From NCBI RefSeq assembly GCF_000281975.1, contig NZ_AKKE01000025.1:1-48542 (forward strand): a stretch of DNA of 48,542 nucleotides. Direction: 5' to 3'. The position numbers and the translations under genes were made by a program. Below, in pieces: positions 35,258-43,691 of this stretch; the first letter of the stretch is position 1; the number at the start of each line of letters is the position of its first letter. The DNA is from Novosphingobium sp. AP12. GTDB lineage: Bacteria > Pseudomonadota > Alphaproteobacteria > Sphingomonadales > Sphingomonadaceae. The notes below the pieces were generated by a model. The model was given only the letters and a program-made list of their open reading frames with translations. It had not been told where the DNA came from and did no database searches.

Positions 35258-36475
35258 CTAGGGAAGAGCTTTTCGGCGCAGTGTAATGCGCGTCAACTCC
35301 GAGGCACGAGCCAGTCGCATGGCAAATCCAGGCCATATCCCGGTACCGTTGTTCACGTAGAGCGTCATCCGATCCATGAGGTACTGCCCGGACACAAATC
35401 CTCCGTTCCCCATGGCGACCAACTTATCCAGCCCAGGAATCATGCCGCCGTGGGTATGCCCGGAAAGCTGCAGGGCTACGCCCCGGGCCGCCGCCTTGCG
35501 TGCCGGTCCCGGCTGGTGGTCGAGAAGCACGATGGGCACTCCGGCCGGCGCGTCGCTCAGGGCGGCGGCTAGGTCCGGCGGGGGCATGCCGGTAGCCGGC
35601 GCCGAGGCATCCGTGACGCCCGCCAGGACGAGGCGGTCCTCCTGCCGCTCGAGAATGACATGTTCATTGGCAAGCACGTGCATGCCCATGCCCGCGAAAT
35701 GCTGCATCCACTCTCGATATCCGAGGAAATATTCGTGATTGCCCGGGCTCATATAGACCCCGTCACGCGCCCGCAGATCGCGCAAGGGCTCGACATCGGA
35801 TCGCCGCATGGCGAGCGTCCCGTCGATGACGTCCCCGGTCACCGCGATCAGGTCGACATCGAGGGCATTGGCACGCTCGACGACCGCGCGTGTCCATGCG
35901 GCAGGGAACAGGCGGCTGATGTGCAGGTCGGTCAGTTGCAGGATAGTGTAACCGTCGAAATTCGCGGGGAGTCCGTGGACGGCGATTTCAACATCCTTGA
36001 GGGCCGGCACCCGTACCGCGTTGCGCACCCCGATCGCAGCGGCGAGCGCCGCAGCAGCAGCCATGGCATAGCGCACGCCTGTCGGAATGGCCCAGACCTC
36101 GCCCGGCAGCAGGAGTGAGGCCAGCATCATCAGGTCCAGGAGCAATTGCAACAATGCAAGAAACAGGATCGTCCCGCTCGCCCAGTTGAAGAGAATGACG
36201 ACGGGACGCGGAAATTCCGGTGAAAAGACCGAACCGGACGACATGCGGCTCCACAGATGGAACTGGGAAGCGACAAGCATCAGGACGGCGATCACCGTCT
36301 TCATCGCCAGAGGCAGCGGTAACCAGGGCAGGAACCGGGTGATGACCAGGATACTGGGCAGCGCGAAGATCAGGTGAAAAATGACGATGCTCCGAAGGTT
36401 GCTCGCGTGGCTGGGCGTCTGGTTGGTCAAAAGAGTCCCGTGTGCCGCAAATGCACGACACGGACGTTCGTTCAT
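35258..36475 (-). CDS. membrane metallophosphoesterase coupled to the aldehyde oxidoreductase operon
   Basis: A 405-residue protein. Residues 25-140 hold about four hydrophobic helices; residues 160-400 are a calcineurin-like phosphoesterase with the full metal set: QLTDLHI (D-x-H), VTGDVIDG (GDxxD), SPGNHEYF (GNHE), LLDHQP and LSGHTHGG (GHTH). This is the YkuE/YaeI-like layout, whose members act on lipid-linked or nucleotide phosphates at the membrane. The ATG at 36475 overlaps the stop of the molybdenum subunit by 4 nt (ATGA), so it is translated from the same mRNA; the frame running further up to 36634 is a shadow of that gene. A link to an aldehyde oxidoreductase is unexpected and its role there is unknown. 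Confidence 0.9.
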   Translation of the reverse strand: MNERPCRAFAAHGTLLTNQTPSHASNLRSIVIFHLIFALPSILVITRFLPWLPLPLAMKTVIAVLMLVASQFHLWSRMSSGSVFSPEFPRPVVILFNWASGTILFLALLQLLLDLMMLASLLLPGEVWAIPTGVRYAMAAAAALAAAIGVRNAVRVPALKDVEIAVHGLPANFDGYTILQLTDLHISRLFPAAWTRAVVERANALDVDLIAVTGDVIDGTLAMRRSDVEPLRDLRARDGVYMSPGNHEYFLGYREWMQHFAGMGMHVLANEHVILERQEDRLVLAGVTDASAPATGMPPPDLAAALSDAPAGVPIVLLDHQPGPARKAAARGVALQLSGHTHGGMIPGLDKLVAMGNGGFVSGQYLMDRMTLYVNNGTGIWPGFAMRLARASELTRITLRRKALP

Positions 36476-38790
36476 TCGGTCAAAAGCTTGTCGAGCGTGA
36501 TCGGCAGGTCGCGGACGCGCTTGCCCGTCGCGTTGAAGACGGCGTTGGCTACTGCGGCGGCCACGCCGGTGACGCCTATCTCGCCGATCCCGCGCGCGCC
36601 CAGCGGCGATCGCGGATCGGGGATGCCGGTCCACATCACGTCGATCTGCGGCACGTCGAGGTGCGCGGGAATGTGATAGTCGGCGAGCGTCGCATTCATG
36701 ATGCGGCCGCTGCGTTCGTCGAACAGTGTCTCTTCCATCAGTGCCAGGCCCAGGCCCATGATCATGCCGCCCCGGAACTGGCTGGCAGCCGTCTTCGGGT
36801 TGAGGATCGTGCCGCAGTCGAACGAGCCGAGCAGTCGGTCCACGCGAACCTCTCCCGTGACGTCGCTGACGCGAAGTTCGCAGAAGACGGCCGACGAACT
36901 GTGCATTGCGAACTTGAACATTTCGAGGGGAGCGCTCCCGGCGGCGGTGATAGTCACCGCATCCCGCGCTGCCCTTGCCAGGATAGAACGATAGCTCTCG
37001 TTCCGGGCCGGATCGGAAGTGCTGGCGATTCCCCCTGCGGTAAGGCGAACTTCACTGGGGCGAAGGCCGGCAACGGGACTTGCATTGCCGGCCAGGCGAA
37101 GCAGTTCGAGCGTCAGCTTTTCCGCGCCGGCTGCAATCGCGCCGGCAATCGACACGGTCTGCGAGGAGCCGCCCGCCATCGGCGCTGCAGGCAGGGCGGA
37201 ATCGCCCAGTTCGAATGTGATCGCCTCGATCGGGAGGCCGAGACGATCGGCCGCGTGCTGGGCCTGCACGGTGGCAGTGCCCATCCCCATTTCCTGCGCG
37301 GAGCAGGCTATCGTCGCCGTCCCATCGCTGCGCAGCGTGATGCTCACGTTGGCGCCGGGCATCCGCACATAGGGAAAGCTCCCGGTCGCACAGCCCATGC
37401 CGATCCGCCATTCCCCTTCGCGCCGGGTAGCCGGCGTGGTGCGCCGCCTTTCCCATCCAAAGCGCCTCGCGCCATCGTCGAAAGCCTGTTTCAGCGCATG
37501 TTGGGAGAAAGGCGTGCCTGAAAGCGGGTGACGTTCGGCTATGTTGTGCAGTCGCAATTCGATCGGGTCCATGCCCATGCCGTGCGCCAGTTCATCGATC
37601 GCGCTCTCGAGCGCAAAAGTGCCGATCGCCTCACCGGGCGCACGCATGAACGTGTTCGGCACGATGTCGAGGTCGACGTGGCGCTGCACGATCTCGAAGC
37701 TTCCGGCATCGTAGAGTGCGCGCGAGCCCATCGTATATTGCTCCGGGCAAGCGCCATAGGGCGGCATCACCGAGTAGCCCGTGTGCACCAGCGCGCTGAA
37801 CTTGCCTGCTGCATCCGCGCTTATGGCCACGCGCTGCTCGGATGGGCTGCGCCCGCCGATGATGCGATAGACGCCCTCGCGGCTGAGGGTCACGCGCAAT
37901 GGCCGGCCGATCATCCTCGCCACCGCGACGGCGACGATCTGGTGGTCCCACAGTCCCTTGCCGCCAAACCCTCCGCCGACGAACGGGGAAAGGACGCGGA
38001 CCTGCTCCTTCTTCAGGCCGAACAGCTTGGCCAGTGCGCTGGCGCTCGGCGCTACCATCTGGGTCGTGTCGTGGACCACTAGGGATTCGCCCTCCCACGC
38101 CGCCGTCACGGTGTGGAGTTCGATCGCGTTGTGGTTCTGGCCGGGCGTTCGATAGACATTGTCGACACTGTGCGGCGCGCTGATCAGTTCGCGCTCGGCA
38201 TTGCCGACCGATACGTGGTTCTTCTCGATGAGTACCGACGCCGGTGTCCGTGCGTGGGCCTTGGCTTCCTCGAAGACGGTTCGGGCAGGCTCCCGCTCGT
38301 AGTCGACCTGGATCAGCGACGCGGCATGGTCCGCCTGATCCTGCGTCTCGGCGATGACCGCCGCGACCACCTGGCCGTTGTAGCGGACCTGTGCGTCCTG
38401 CAGGATCGGCAGGCTGCTGTTCCCGACGGCGGACAGGTCGGCCATCCCCATCAGGGGCAGCGGGCCGACACGTGGCATGTTCCGGTAGGTCACGACCATG
38501 ATCACGCCGGGTGCGGCCTCCGCTGCCTGGGTGTCCATCCGCGCGAGCCGGCCCCGCGTCACCGTGCTATGGACAAGTGCTGCATGGCAAAGGCGCTCCA
38601 TCACGACTTCAGCGGCGAAGCGCGCCTGTCCCGCGACCTTGAGCGGCCCGTCCAGCCGGGAGGCCTGGCTGCCGATGGCGGCCCGGCGTTCGATCAGGGG
38701 ATCGGGCGCACCGCCGGGGAGCCAGCCGGCCGGGACCCATCCGATGACGGTCCTGACGGAGCCGATGACGGCGTTCTGGATCTTGCTCAT
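36472..38790 (-). CDS. molybdopterin-binding subunit of xanthine dehydrogenase-family aldehyde oxidoreductase (PaoC-like)
   Basis: A 772-residue catalytic subunit. It carries the domain a/b hammerhead start (RLDGPLKVAGQARFAAEV) and the cofactor contacts SPFVGGGFGGKG, RAPGEAIGTFALESAID and QEMGMGTATVQ. The segment ARGIGEIGVTG contains the catalytic Glu that this family uses at the molybdenum centre. No signal peptide precedes the protein, though related PaoABC is Tat-exported by its small subunit. Substrates of the type are aldehydes or N-heterocycles. It overlaps the FAD subunit and the phosphoesterase by 4 nt each. No XdhC/PaoD chaperone gene is present here, which an active enzyme would need from elsewhere. 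Confidence 0.92.
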   Translation of the reverse strand: MSKIQNAVIGSVRTVIGWVPAGWLPGGAPDPLIERRAAIGSQASRLDGPLKVAGQARFAAEVVMERLCHAALVHSTVTRGRLARMDTQAAEAAPGVIMVVTYRNMPRVGPLPLMGMADLSAVGNSSLPILQDAQVRYNGQVVAAVIAETQDQADHAASLIQVDYEREPARTVFEEAKAHARTPASVLIEKNHVSVGNAERELISAPHSVDNVYRTPGQNHNAIELHTVTAAWEGESLVVHDTTQMVAPSASALAKLFGLKKEQVRVLSPFVGGGFGGKGLWDHQIVAVAVARMIGRPLRVTLSREGVYRIIGGRSPSEQRVAISADAAGKFSALVHTGYSVMPPYGACPEQYTMGSRALYDAGSFEIVQRHVDLDIVPNTFMRAPGEAIGTFALESAIDELAHGMGMDPIELRLHNIAERHPLSGTPFSQHALKQAFDDGARRFGWERRRTTPATRREGEWRIGMGCATGSFPYVRMPGANVSITLRSDGTATIACSAQEMGMGTATVQAQHAADRLGLPIEAITFELGDSALPAAPMAGGSSQTVSIAGAIAAGAEKLTLELLRLAGNASPVAGLRPSEVRLTAGGIASTSDPARNESYRSILARAARDAVTITAAGSAPLEMFKFAMHSSSAVFCELRVSDVTGEVRVDRLLGSFDCGTILNPKTAASQFRGGMIMGLGLALMEETLFDERSGRIMNATLADYHIPAHLDVPQIDVMWTGIPDPRSPLGARGIGEIGVTGVAAAVANAVFNATGKRVRDLPITLDKLLTE

Positions 38791-39773
38791 GCATCGTCTC
38801 CCGCAAGTTCGTTGAGCATAGCGGTGAGGGTGCGCTTCGCCAGTTCACGCTTAAAGGCATTGCCGGGCAGGAGCGCGGCCTCCGCAAATTCCGCTTCGAT
38901 GGCAGCCGCCGTCGTTTCAGGGACCAATGGAATGCCGCGCAGGGCCTCTTCGATCCGAATCGCGCGCCACGGTTTGGGCGCGATCCCGCCGAACGCCACG
39001 CGGACGTCCCTGACGCGGCCGTCCTGCATCGACAGCCCCGCGGCGACGGAAACCAGCGCAAATGCATAGCTCGCCCGGTCGCGGACTTTGCGGTAGCCGG
39101 AATGGAGGGCCTTCAAGGGCGCGGGAAGCTCGATCGCCACGATCATCTCGGCGTGATCGAGCACGGTTTCGATGTCGGGGCGATCGCCGGGAAGGCGATG
39201 AAAATCGACGAGCTGTACGGTCCGCACGCCGTTCGGCCCGGCAATCCGGACGCGCGCGTCGAGGGCCGCCAGGGCAACACACATGTCCGACGGATGCGTC
39301 GCCACGCAAGCGGCCGAGCCGCCGATGATTGCATGATAGCGGTTGGATCCCCCGATGGCGTCGCAGCCGCTGCCCGGCACCCGCTTGTTGCAGCGGGAGC
39401 CGGCCGCATCGTTGAAATAGAGGCACCGCGTTCGCTGCATGAGGTTGCCGCCGACGGTCGCCATGTTGCGGACCTGCGCCGAGGCGCCCGCCAGGATTGC
39501 CCGCGACAGCATCGGATACCGAGTGCGTATCAGGGGATGCGCCGCGACCACGCTGTTGCGCGTGGGGGCGCCGATCACCAGCCCGCCGTCGTCCGCTTGC
39601 TCCACCCTGTCGGCCAAGGCAGTGACATCGATCAGCCCCGAGGGCGCTTCGACGCCCTTGCGCATGAGGTCTACCAGGTTGGTGCCGCCGCCGAGCAGGC
39701 GGACGCCCGGTTCGCTGCCCATCCGCACGGCTTCCGTGGCGGACGGTGCGCGCACATAGGTCACCGGGCTCAT
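38787..39773 (-). CDS. FAD-binding subunit with extra Fe-S motif (PaoB-like)
   Basis: A 328-residue electron-transfer subunit. LLGGGTNLVDLMRKG and ATVGGNLMQRTRC are the FAD-binding blocks of the family. Four cysteines (117, 128, 137 and 156, in TRCLYF, SRCNKR, GSGC and AACVAT) match the extra [4Fe-4S] site found in PaoB and 4-hydroxybenzoyl-CoA reductase beta, absent from ordinary xanthine dehydrogenases. It passes electrons from the 2Fe-2S clusters toward an acceptor. It overlaps both neighbours by 4 nt. The motif strongly supports the PaoABC-like assignment. Confidence 0.92.
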   Translation of the reverse strand: MSPVTYVRAPSATEAVRMGSEPGVRLLGGGTNLVDLMRKGVEAPSGLIDVTALADRVEQADDGGLVIGAPTRNSVVAAHPLIRTRYPMLSRAILAGASAQVRNMATVGGNLMQRTRCLYFNDAAGSRCNKRVPGSGCDAIGGSNRYHAIIGGSAACVATHPSDMCVALAALDARVRIAGPNGVRTVQLVDFHRLPGDRPDIETVLDHAEMIVAIELPAPLKALHSGYRKVRDRASYAFALVSVAAGLSMQDGRVRDVRVAFGGIAPKPWRAIRIEEALRGIPLVPETTAAAIEAEFAEAALLPGNAFKRELAKRTLTAMLNELAGDDA

Positions 39774-40276
39774 GGCCGGCGCTCCCCGGCCACTTCGAGG
39801 ATCGCATCGATGATCCCGTTATGCGCTCCGCACCGGCACAGATTGCCGCTCATCCGCTCCTGCACTTCTTCGCGTGAAAGGATGATCCGGTCCGTTGTGA
39901 GATCGGAAGTGAGATAGCTGGGCATCCCCGCCGCGGCTTCCTCCAGCATGGCTGCGGCGGCACATATCTGCCCGGGCGTACAATAGCCGCACTGGAAACC
40001 GTCATGCTCGATGAAGGCGGCCTGCAGCGGGTGCAGGTTCTCGGCCGTGCCTAGGCCTTCGATCGTCGTGACGCTCTTCCCGTCCGCCTGGACGGCCAGT
40101 GTCAGGCAGGACAGGACGCGCCGACCGTCGATCAGTACGGTGCAGGCACCGCAAGCGCCCTGGTTGCAACCGACCTTCGTGCCGCTCAGATTCATCTGCT
40201 CTCGAAGCAGGTCGAGCAGCGAGACCCTTATATCGTCGGGCGGAGGAACGTCCTCGCCATTGACCCGTATCGCCAT
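39770..40276 (-). CDS. 2Fe-2S subunit of aldehyde oxidoreductase (PaoA-like, no Tat signal)
   Basis: A 168-residue protein with two [2Fe-2S] sites: Cys37, 42, 45 and 57 (GCNQGACGACTV, LSCLT) and Cys96, 99, 147 and 149 (CGYCTPG, NLCRCG). A perfect AGGAGG lies six bases before the ATG at 40276. E. coli PaoA has a Tat signal; this protein starts at the ferredoxin fold, so the enzyme is probably cytoplasmic. It is the first of four overlapping genes read toward lower coordinates, 67 bp after a MarR gene on the same strand. The inverted repeats in that gap are described separately. Confidence 0.93.
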   Translation of the reverse strand: MAIRVNGEDVPPPDDIRVSLLDLLREQMNLSGTKVGCNQGACGACTVLIDGRRVLSCLTLAVQADGKSVTTIEGLGTAENLHPLQAAFIEHDGFQCGYCTPGQICAAAAMLEEAAAGMPSYLTSDLTTDRIILSREEVQERMSGNLCRCGAHNGIIDAILEVAGERRP

Positions 40277-40319
40277 CGCGTTCCTCCTGGTTCGATGCCG
40301 CCATCACGGCACACCGACT

Positions 40320-40364
40320 CAGATAGAACGAATATCGTATTATTCAATCATCGTGATATACGAT
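40320..40364 (-). promoter_or_regulatory. candidate promoter with two inverted repeats upstream of the oxidoreductase operon
   Basis: On the minus strand TTGAAT (40347-40342) and TATCTG (40325-40320) are 16 bp apart, a fair promoter. GAATA (40330-40334) and TATTC (40341-40345) form an inverted repeat inside it. A perfect one, ATCGT-GATAT-ACGAT (40350-40364), lies just upstream within the end of marR. Confidence 0.5.
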
Positions 40365-40775
40365 TTTCGTGATCATAGCGATGAACTGGTCGCGCTCCGC
40401 CGGCAGCAAGCGTTCGAGCATCAGGCGGTACATGTCGCGGTACATGTTCAGCTGAACTTCCACGTAGGCCCGGCCCTCGTCCGAAAGCTGCAGTGCCACC
40501 GCCCGGCGATCGTCCTCCACCCTCTTGCGCCTGAGATACCCGCGCTTGACCAGGCGGTCGGTCGCGGACGAGATGGTCGTGTTCGCGGTGCCGAGGAAGC
40601 GCGCCACGTCGCTTGGACCACACCCAGCGTTCTGGCCGACATAGAACAGCGTCTGCTTGTCGATTTCGTTCAGCGGTTTCTCGGCGCTGATGGCTTCGGC
40701 AAGCTTGTAGCGCCGCGTGAACGTCTCGAACGCGGCGCCCAGGGTGGCGAGTTGATCATCACTGGGCTTGGTCAT
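40344..40775 (-). CDS. MarR family regulator of the oxidoreductase operon
   Basis: A 143-residue MarR/winged-helix protein with NEIDKQTLFYVGQNAGCGPSD, the recognition helix region TTISSATDRLVKRGYLRRKR and wing EDDRRAVALQLSDEG. It lies immediately upstream of, and on the same strand as, the aldehyde oxidoreductase genes. Its C-terminal codons overlap the inverted repeats of the candidate promoter, a compact arrangement for local control. A MarR ligand such as an aromatic acid or aldehyde would be a natural inducer. It is divergent from the kinase at 40986. Confidence 0.92.
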   Translation of the reverse strand: MTKPSDDQLATLGAAFETFTRRYKLAEAISAEKPLNEIDKQTLFYVGQNAGCGPSDVARFLGTANTTISSATDRLVKRGYLRRKRVEDDRRAVALQLSDEGRAYVEVQLNMYRDMYRLMLERLLPAERDQFIAMITKIVYHDD

Positions 40776-40985
40776 GTCGATCGCATAACGCGCCAGCCCC
40801 TGCCGTGACCAGCCATCTCCGAGTCATTGCGGTGAAATCGCGAGAACCGAGGTCGGCAGCAGGGTAGGTTGGGTCGTGGGCCGTGTGACCGGTCGGCGCC
40901 CCCGGCGATAGCTCGGGCGCGGGATCGATTTGGGTGCGTCGATGCGCGCCAGCTATGCTAGGGCCTCGCATGCCGGAGGTGGTGA

Positions 40986-42065
40986 ATGAGCGAAAACGAA
41001 AAGAACGAACCGCTTGAGAAAATTCTCGAAGCACCGGACCTCGCCAATGCGCTTGAAAGCGATCGGTTCAAGCAATTTCTTGACCATGTGCCGATCGCCA
41101 TCGCCGTTTCGGAAATCGAGCCTGCGGAGCTCATAACTTACGTCAACTTTGAATTCGAAAAGTTGACCGGGCGCACTGCCGGACAACTCGTGGGCCGAAA
41201 GTGGCGGGCATTGCCCGGCGAGGCTTTGCCGCGCGACGATGATCGCCGCCTGAGCGATGCGGTCGAATTCGAGGACGAATACGTAGGCACCTTCAGGATC
41301 GAGCACGATGGGGAAGTCGTCGAGGTCGATGCCTGGTCGAACACCATCGAGGACGAGGACGGCCGGCCGCTTTTCCGTCTTGTCGCGATGGCGCGCGTGG
41401 GCGCGAAGCCGCGTAATGAAAATGCGGCGTTGCGGCAGTCATTGCAGGACAAGGACGCGCTGCTGCTCGAACTGCAGCACCGCGTCAAAAACAATCTGCA
41501 GATGATCACTGCGCTCATCCGGATGGAGGCGCGAAACGTGCCCGACCAGGCGACGGGAGAGCGTTTCGACCGGCTCGCCGGCCGCATAAACTCGCTCGCG
41601 CTGCTCTACCGTTCGCTGGCGGCGGGGGAGCAGGGGGACACTGTGGACCTGGGCATCTATCTCAGCCAGATTGCGTCTGCGGTGATCCAGGCTCATGCAC
41701 CCGAAGGCATCCGACTCGACCTGAAGGTGGATACCTGGACGGTCGGGATAGATGTTGCGATGCCGGCCGGACTGGTGGTCAACGAACTTTTGACCAATGC
41801 GCTCAAGCATGCGTTTCCCGGTGACATAGGCGGCACGATCATCCTTCACAGCCTGGTCGACGACACCGGCTGCCATGTGATCGTGGGTGACGACGGCATC
41901 GGCCTCCCGGACGGAATGAGCTGGCCCAAGCCCGGAAAGCTGGGGGCGGTCATAGCCCAGTCGCTTCGCCAGAATGCGAAAGCCAGTTTCACGGTGGCAT
42001 CGTCACCCGGTGAGGGCCTGCGCGTGGACATATTCTTCGCCAGGAAGAATGCCTTGCCCGGGTAA
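40986..42065 (+). CDS. PAS sensor histidine kinase, HisKA_2/HWE-like
   Basis: A 359-residue soluble kinase. Residues 26-138 form a PAS domain reading NFEFEKLTGRTAGQLVGRKWRA. It resembles LOV photosensors, but the photoactive NCRFLQ motif is replaced by RKWRAL, so the flavin cysteine is missing. Residues 155-200 carry the phosphoacceptor block LELQHRVKNNLQMI with His165, the HisKA_2 type common in alphaproteobacteria. The ATPase domain has NELLTNALKHAFP and DDGIGLPDG. There are no transmembrane segments. GGAGG is well spaced before the ATG. A KaiC-like gene follows 120 nt downstream, so it may be an input kinase for the KaiC module. Its cognate regulator is not obvious. Confidence 0.92.
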   Translation: MSENEKNEPLEKILEAPDLANALESDRFKQFLDHVPIAIAVSEIEPAELITYVNFEFEKLTGRTAGQLVGRKWRALPGEALPRDDDRRLSDAVEFEDEYVGTFRIEHDGEVVEVDAWSNTIEDEDGRPLFRLVAMARVGAKPRNENAALRQSLQDKDALLLELQHRVKNNLQMITALIRMEARNVPDQATGERFDRLAGRINSLALLYRSLAAGEQGDTVDLGIYLSQIASAVIQAHAPEGIRLDLKVDTWTVGIDVAMPAGLVVNELLTNALKHAFPGDIGGTIILHSLVDDTGCHVIVGDDGIGLPDGMSWPKPGKLGAVIAQSLRQNAKASFTVASSPGEGLRVDIFFARKNALPG

Positions 42066-42185
42066 ACCCGGTCGGCCGTCGACGGGCTTGTGCGTGACCC
42101 GTGCAGCCAATCCTGCTCACAAACGTATCTGTCTGATGATGAAATTTTCGCAGCCGGCGAATGTCGGTGCGATCGGCAAGGCAAC

Positions 42186-43691
42186 ATGACTCGAATGACG
42201 GACGGCTCAAGGGAACCCGCGTTGACTGGGGTCGGCGGATTGGATGACATTCTTGCGGGTGGTTTTTCGCGCGGCCGGGTTTTCCTGCTCGAAGGAAGTC
42301 CCGGAACCGGCAAGACCACGATCGCCACCCAGTTTCTCATGGAGGGCGCGGCGAGGGGCGAGAGCTGCCTCTACATCACCCTTTCGGAGACCGAGGACGA
42401 GATGCGCGCAAGCGCGCGATCCCACGACTGGGACCTGACCGGCATCGACCTTTTCGAGCTGGTGCCGCCCGAGAGTCTCCTCGACGAGGACCAGCAGCAA
42501 AGCCTTCTGTATTCGTCGGACCTTGAGCTTGGCGAAACCACGCGGCGTATCTTCGAGGCATTCGACCGGGTGAAGCCGGATCGGGTGGTCCTGGACAGCC
42601 TTTCGGAAATCCGGCTCCTTGCGCAAAGCTCGCTGCGGTACAGGCGGCAGATTCTGGCGTTGAAGCACTTCTTCTCCCGGCAGAACACCACGGTCCTGAT
42701 GCTGGACGATCTCACCGCAGACGTCGCGGACAAGACCGTGCACAGCGTTGCGCACGGCGTCGTGCGGCTGGAGGAACTGGCCCCCAATTACGGGCCCGAG
42801 CGGCGCCGGCTGCGGGTCATCAAATATCGGGGCCGGCGGTTTCGCGGCGGTTTCCACGATTTCCGCATCGAGACCGGGGGCGTGGTGGTATACCCGCGGC
42901 TCATATCGGCCGAGCACAAGAGCAGCTTTGCTCGCGACCTTCTTTCCAGCAGCTCCGAAGAACTCGATGCCCTGCTGGGCGGCGGCGTCGAGCGGGGCTC
43001 GAGTGTTCTTGTGCTGGGGCCGGCCGGAACCGGTAAATCGCTCCTCACGCTGATATTCGCGGCGGCCGCGGTTGGGCGCGGAGAGCGTGTCGCGGTCTTC
43101 GTGTTCGACGAGGAGATCGGCCTCCTCTTCAATCGCGCCATCGATCTGGGCATCGACGTGCAATCGATGATCGATTCTGGCCATCTCTTCATCGAGCAGG
43201 TGGATGCCGCCGAACTGTCGCCGGGGGAGTTTTCCCAGCGGGTAAGGGCCCGGGTCGAGATCGACGGCGTCAAGTCGGTCGTCGTCGACAGTCTGAACGG
43301 ATATCAGGCTGCGATGCCGGAAGAGAATGCCCTTATCCTCCACATGCATGAACTGCTGCAATACCTCAACCGGCAGGGGGCGACGACCTTCCTGACCGTG
43401 GCCCAGCACGGCCTGGTTGGGGACATGAAGGCGCCCGTCGACGTGACCTATCTTGCCGATACGGTGATCCTGCTGCGCTATTTCGAGGCGTCCGGCCGGG
43501 TCCGCCGCGCGATTTCGATCATCAAGAAGCGCACAGGCGCCCACGAAGACACGATCCGCGAGTACAAGATCGGCAGCTACGGCATCAAACTGGGCGAGCC
43601 ACTCGTGGGCTTCCAGGGCGTTTTGCGCGGGGTGCCGAATTTCGTGGGCGGGCAAGGTTCGCCGGCGCTTCTGGAAGACGAACGCGGGTGA
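42186..43691 (+). CDS. KaiC-like double RecA ATPase
   Basis: A 501-residue KaiC-family protein with two RecA lobes. Lobe 1 has Walker A GSPGTGKT (37-44) and Walker B Asp137; lobe 2 has GPAGTGKS (278-285) and Asp368. In the second lobe the acidic pair (FVFDEE) that supports ATP hydrolysis is kept. At the place of the cyanobacterial phosphosites Ser431-Thr432 it reads Thr421-Tyr422 (DVTYLADT), my alignment. No KaiA or KaiB is encoded in the window. I use ATG 42186; the 32 upstream codons look like leader sequence. It overlaps the downstream hybrid kinase by GTGA, so they are coupled. Proteobacterial KaiC homologues are linked to stress and envelope responses rather than circadian clocks. Confidence 0.92.
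   Translation: MTRMTDGSREPALTGVGGLDDILAGGFSRGRVFLLEGSPGTGKTTIATQFLMEGAARGESCLYITLSETEDEMRASARSHDWDLTGIDLFELVPPESLLDEDQQQSLLYSSDLELGETTRRIFEAFDRVKPDRVVLDSLSEIRLLAQSSLRYRRQILALKHFFSRQNTTVLMLDDLTADVADKTVHSVAHGVVRLEELAPNYGPERRRLRVIKYRGRRFRGGFHDFRIETGGVVVYPRLISAEHKSSFARDLLSSSSEELDALLGGGVERGSSVLVLGPAGTGKSLLTLIFAAAAVGRGERVAVFVFDEEIGLLFNRAIDLGIDVQSMIDSGHLFIEQVDAAELSPGEFSQRVRARVEIDGVKSVVVDSLNGYQAAMPEENALILHMHELLQYLNRQGATTFLTVAQHGLVGDMKAPVDVTYLADTVILLRYFEASGRVRRAISIIKKRTGAHEDTIREYKIGSYGIKLGEPLVGFQGVLRGVPNFVGGQGSPALLEDERG

Noticed and set aside
36475..36634. Extended start of the metallophosphoesterase at 36634
   Set aside because: The extra 53 codons are Arg-rich shadow of the molybdenum subunit; the ATGA overlap at 36475 is the natural start.
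42207..43655. 482-codon minus-strand frame opposite the KaiC-like gene
   Set aside because: The other strand carries two Walker A loops and couples to neighbours; this frame has no recognisable domain.
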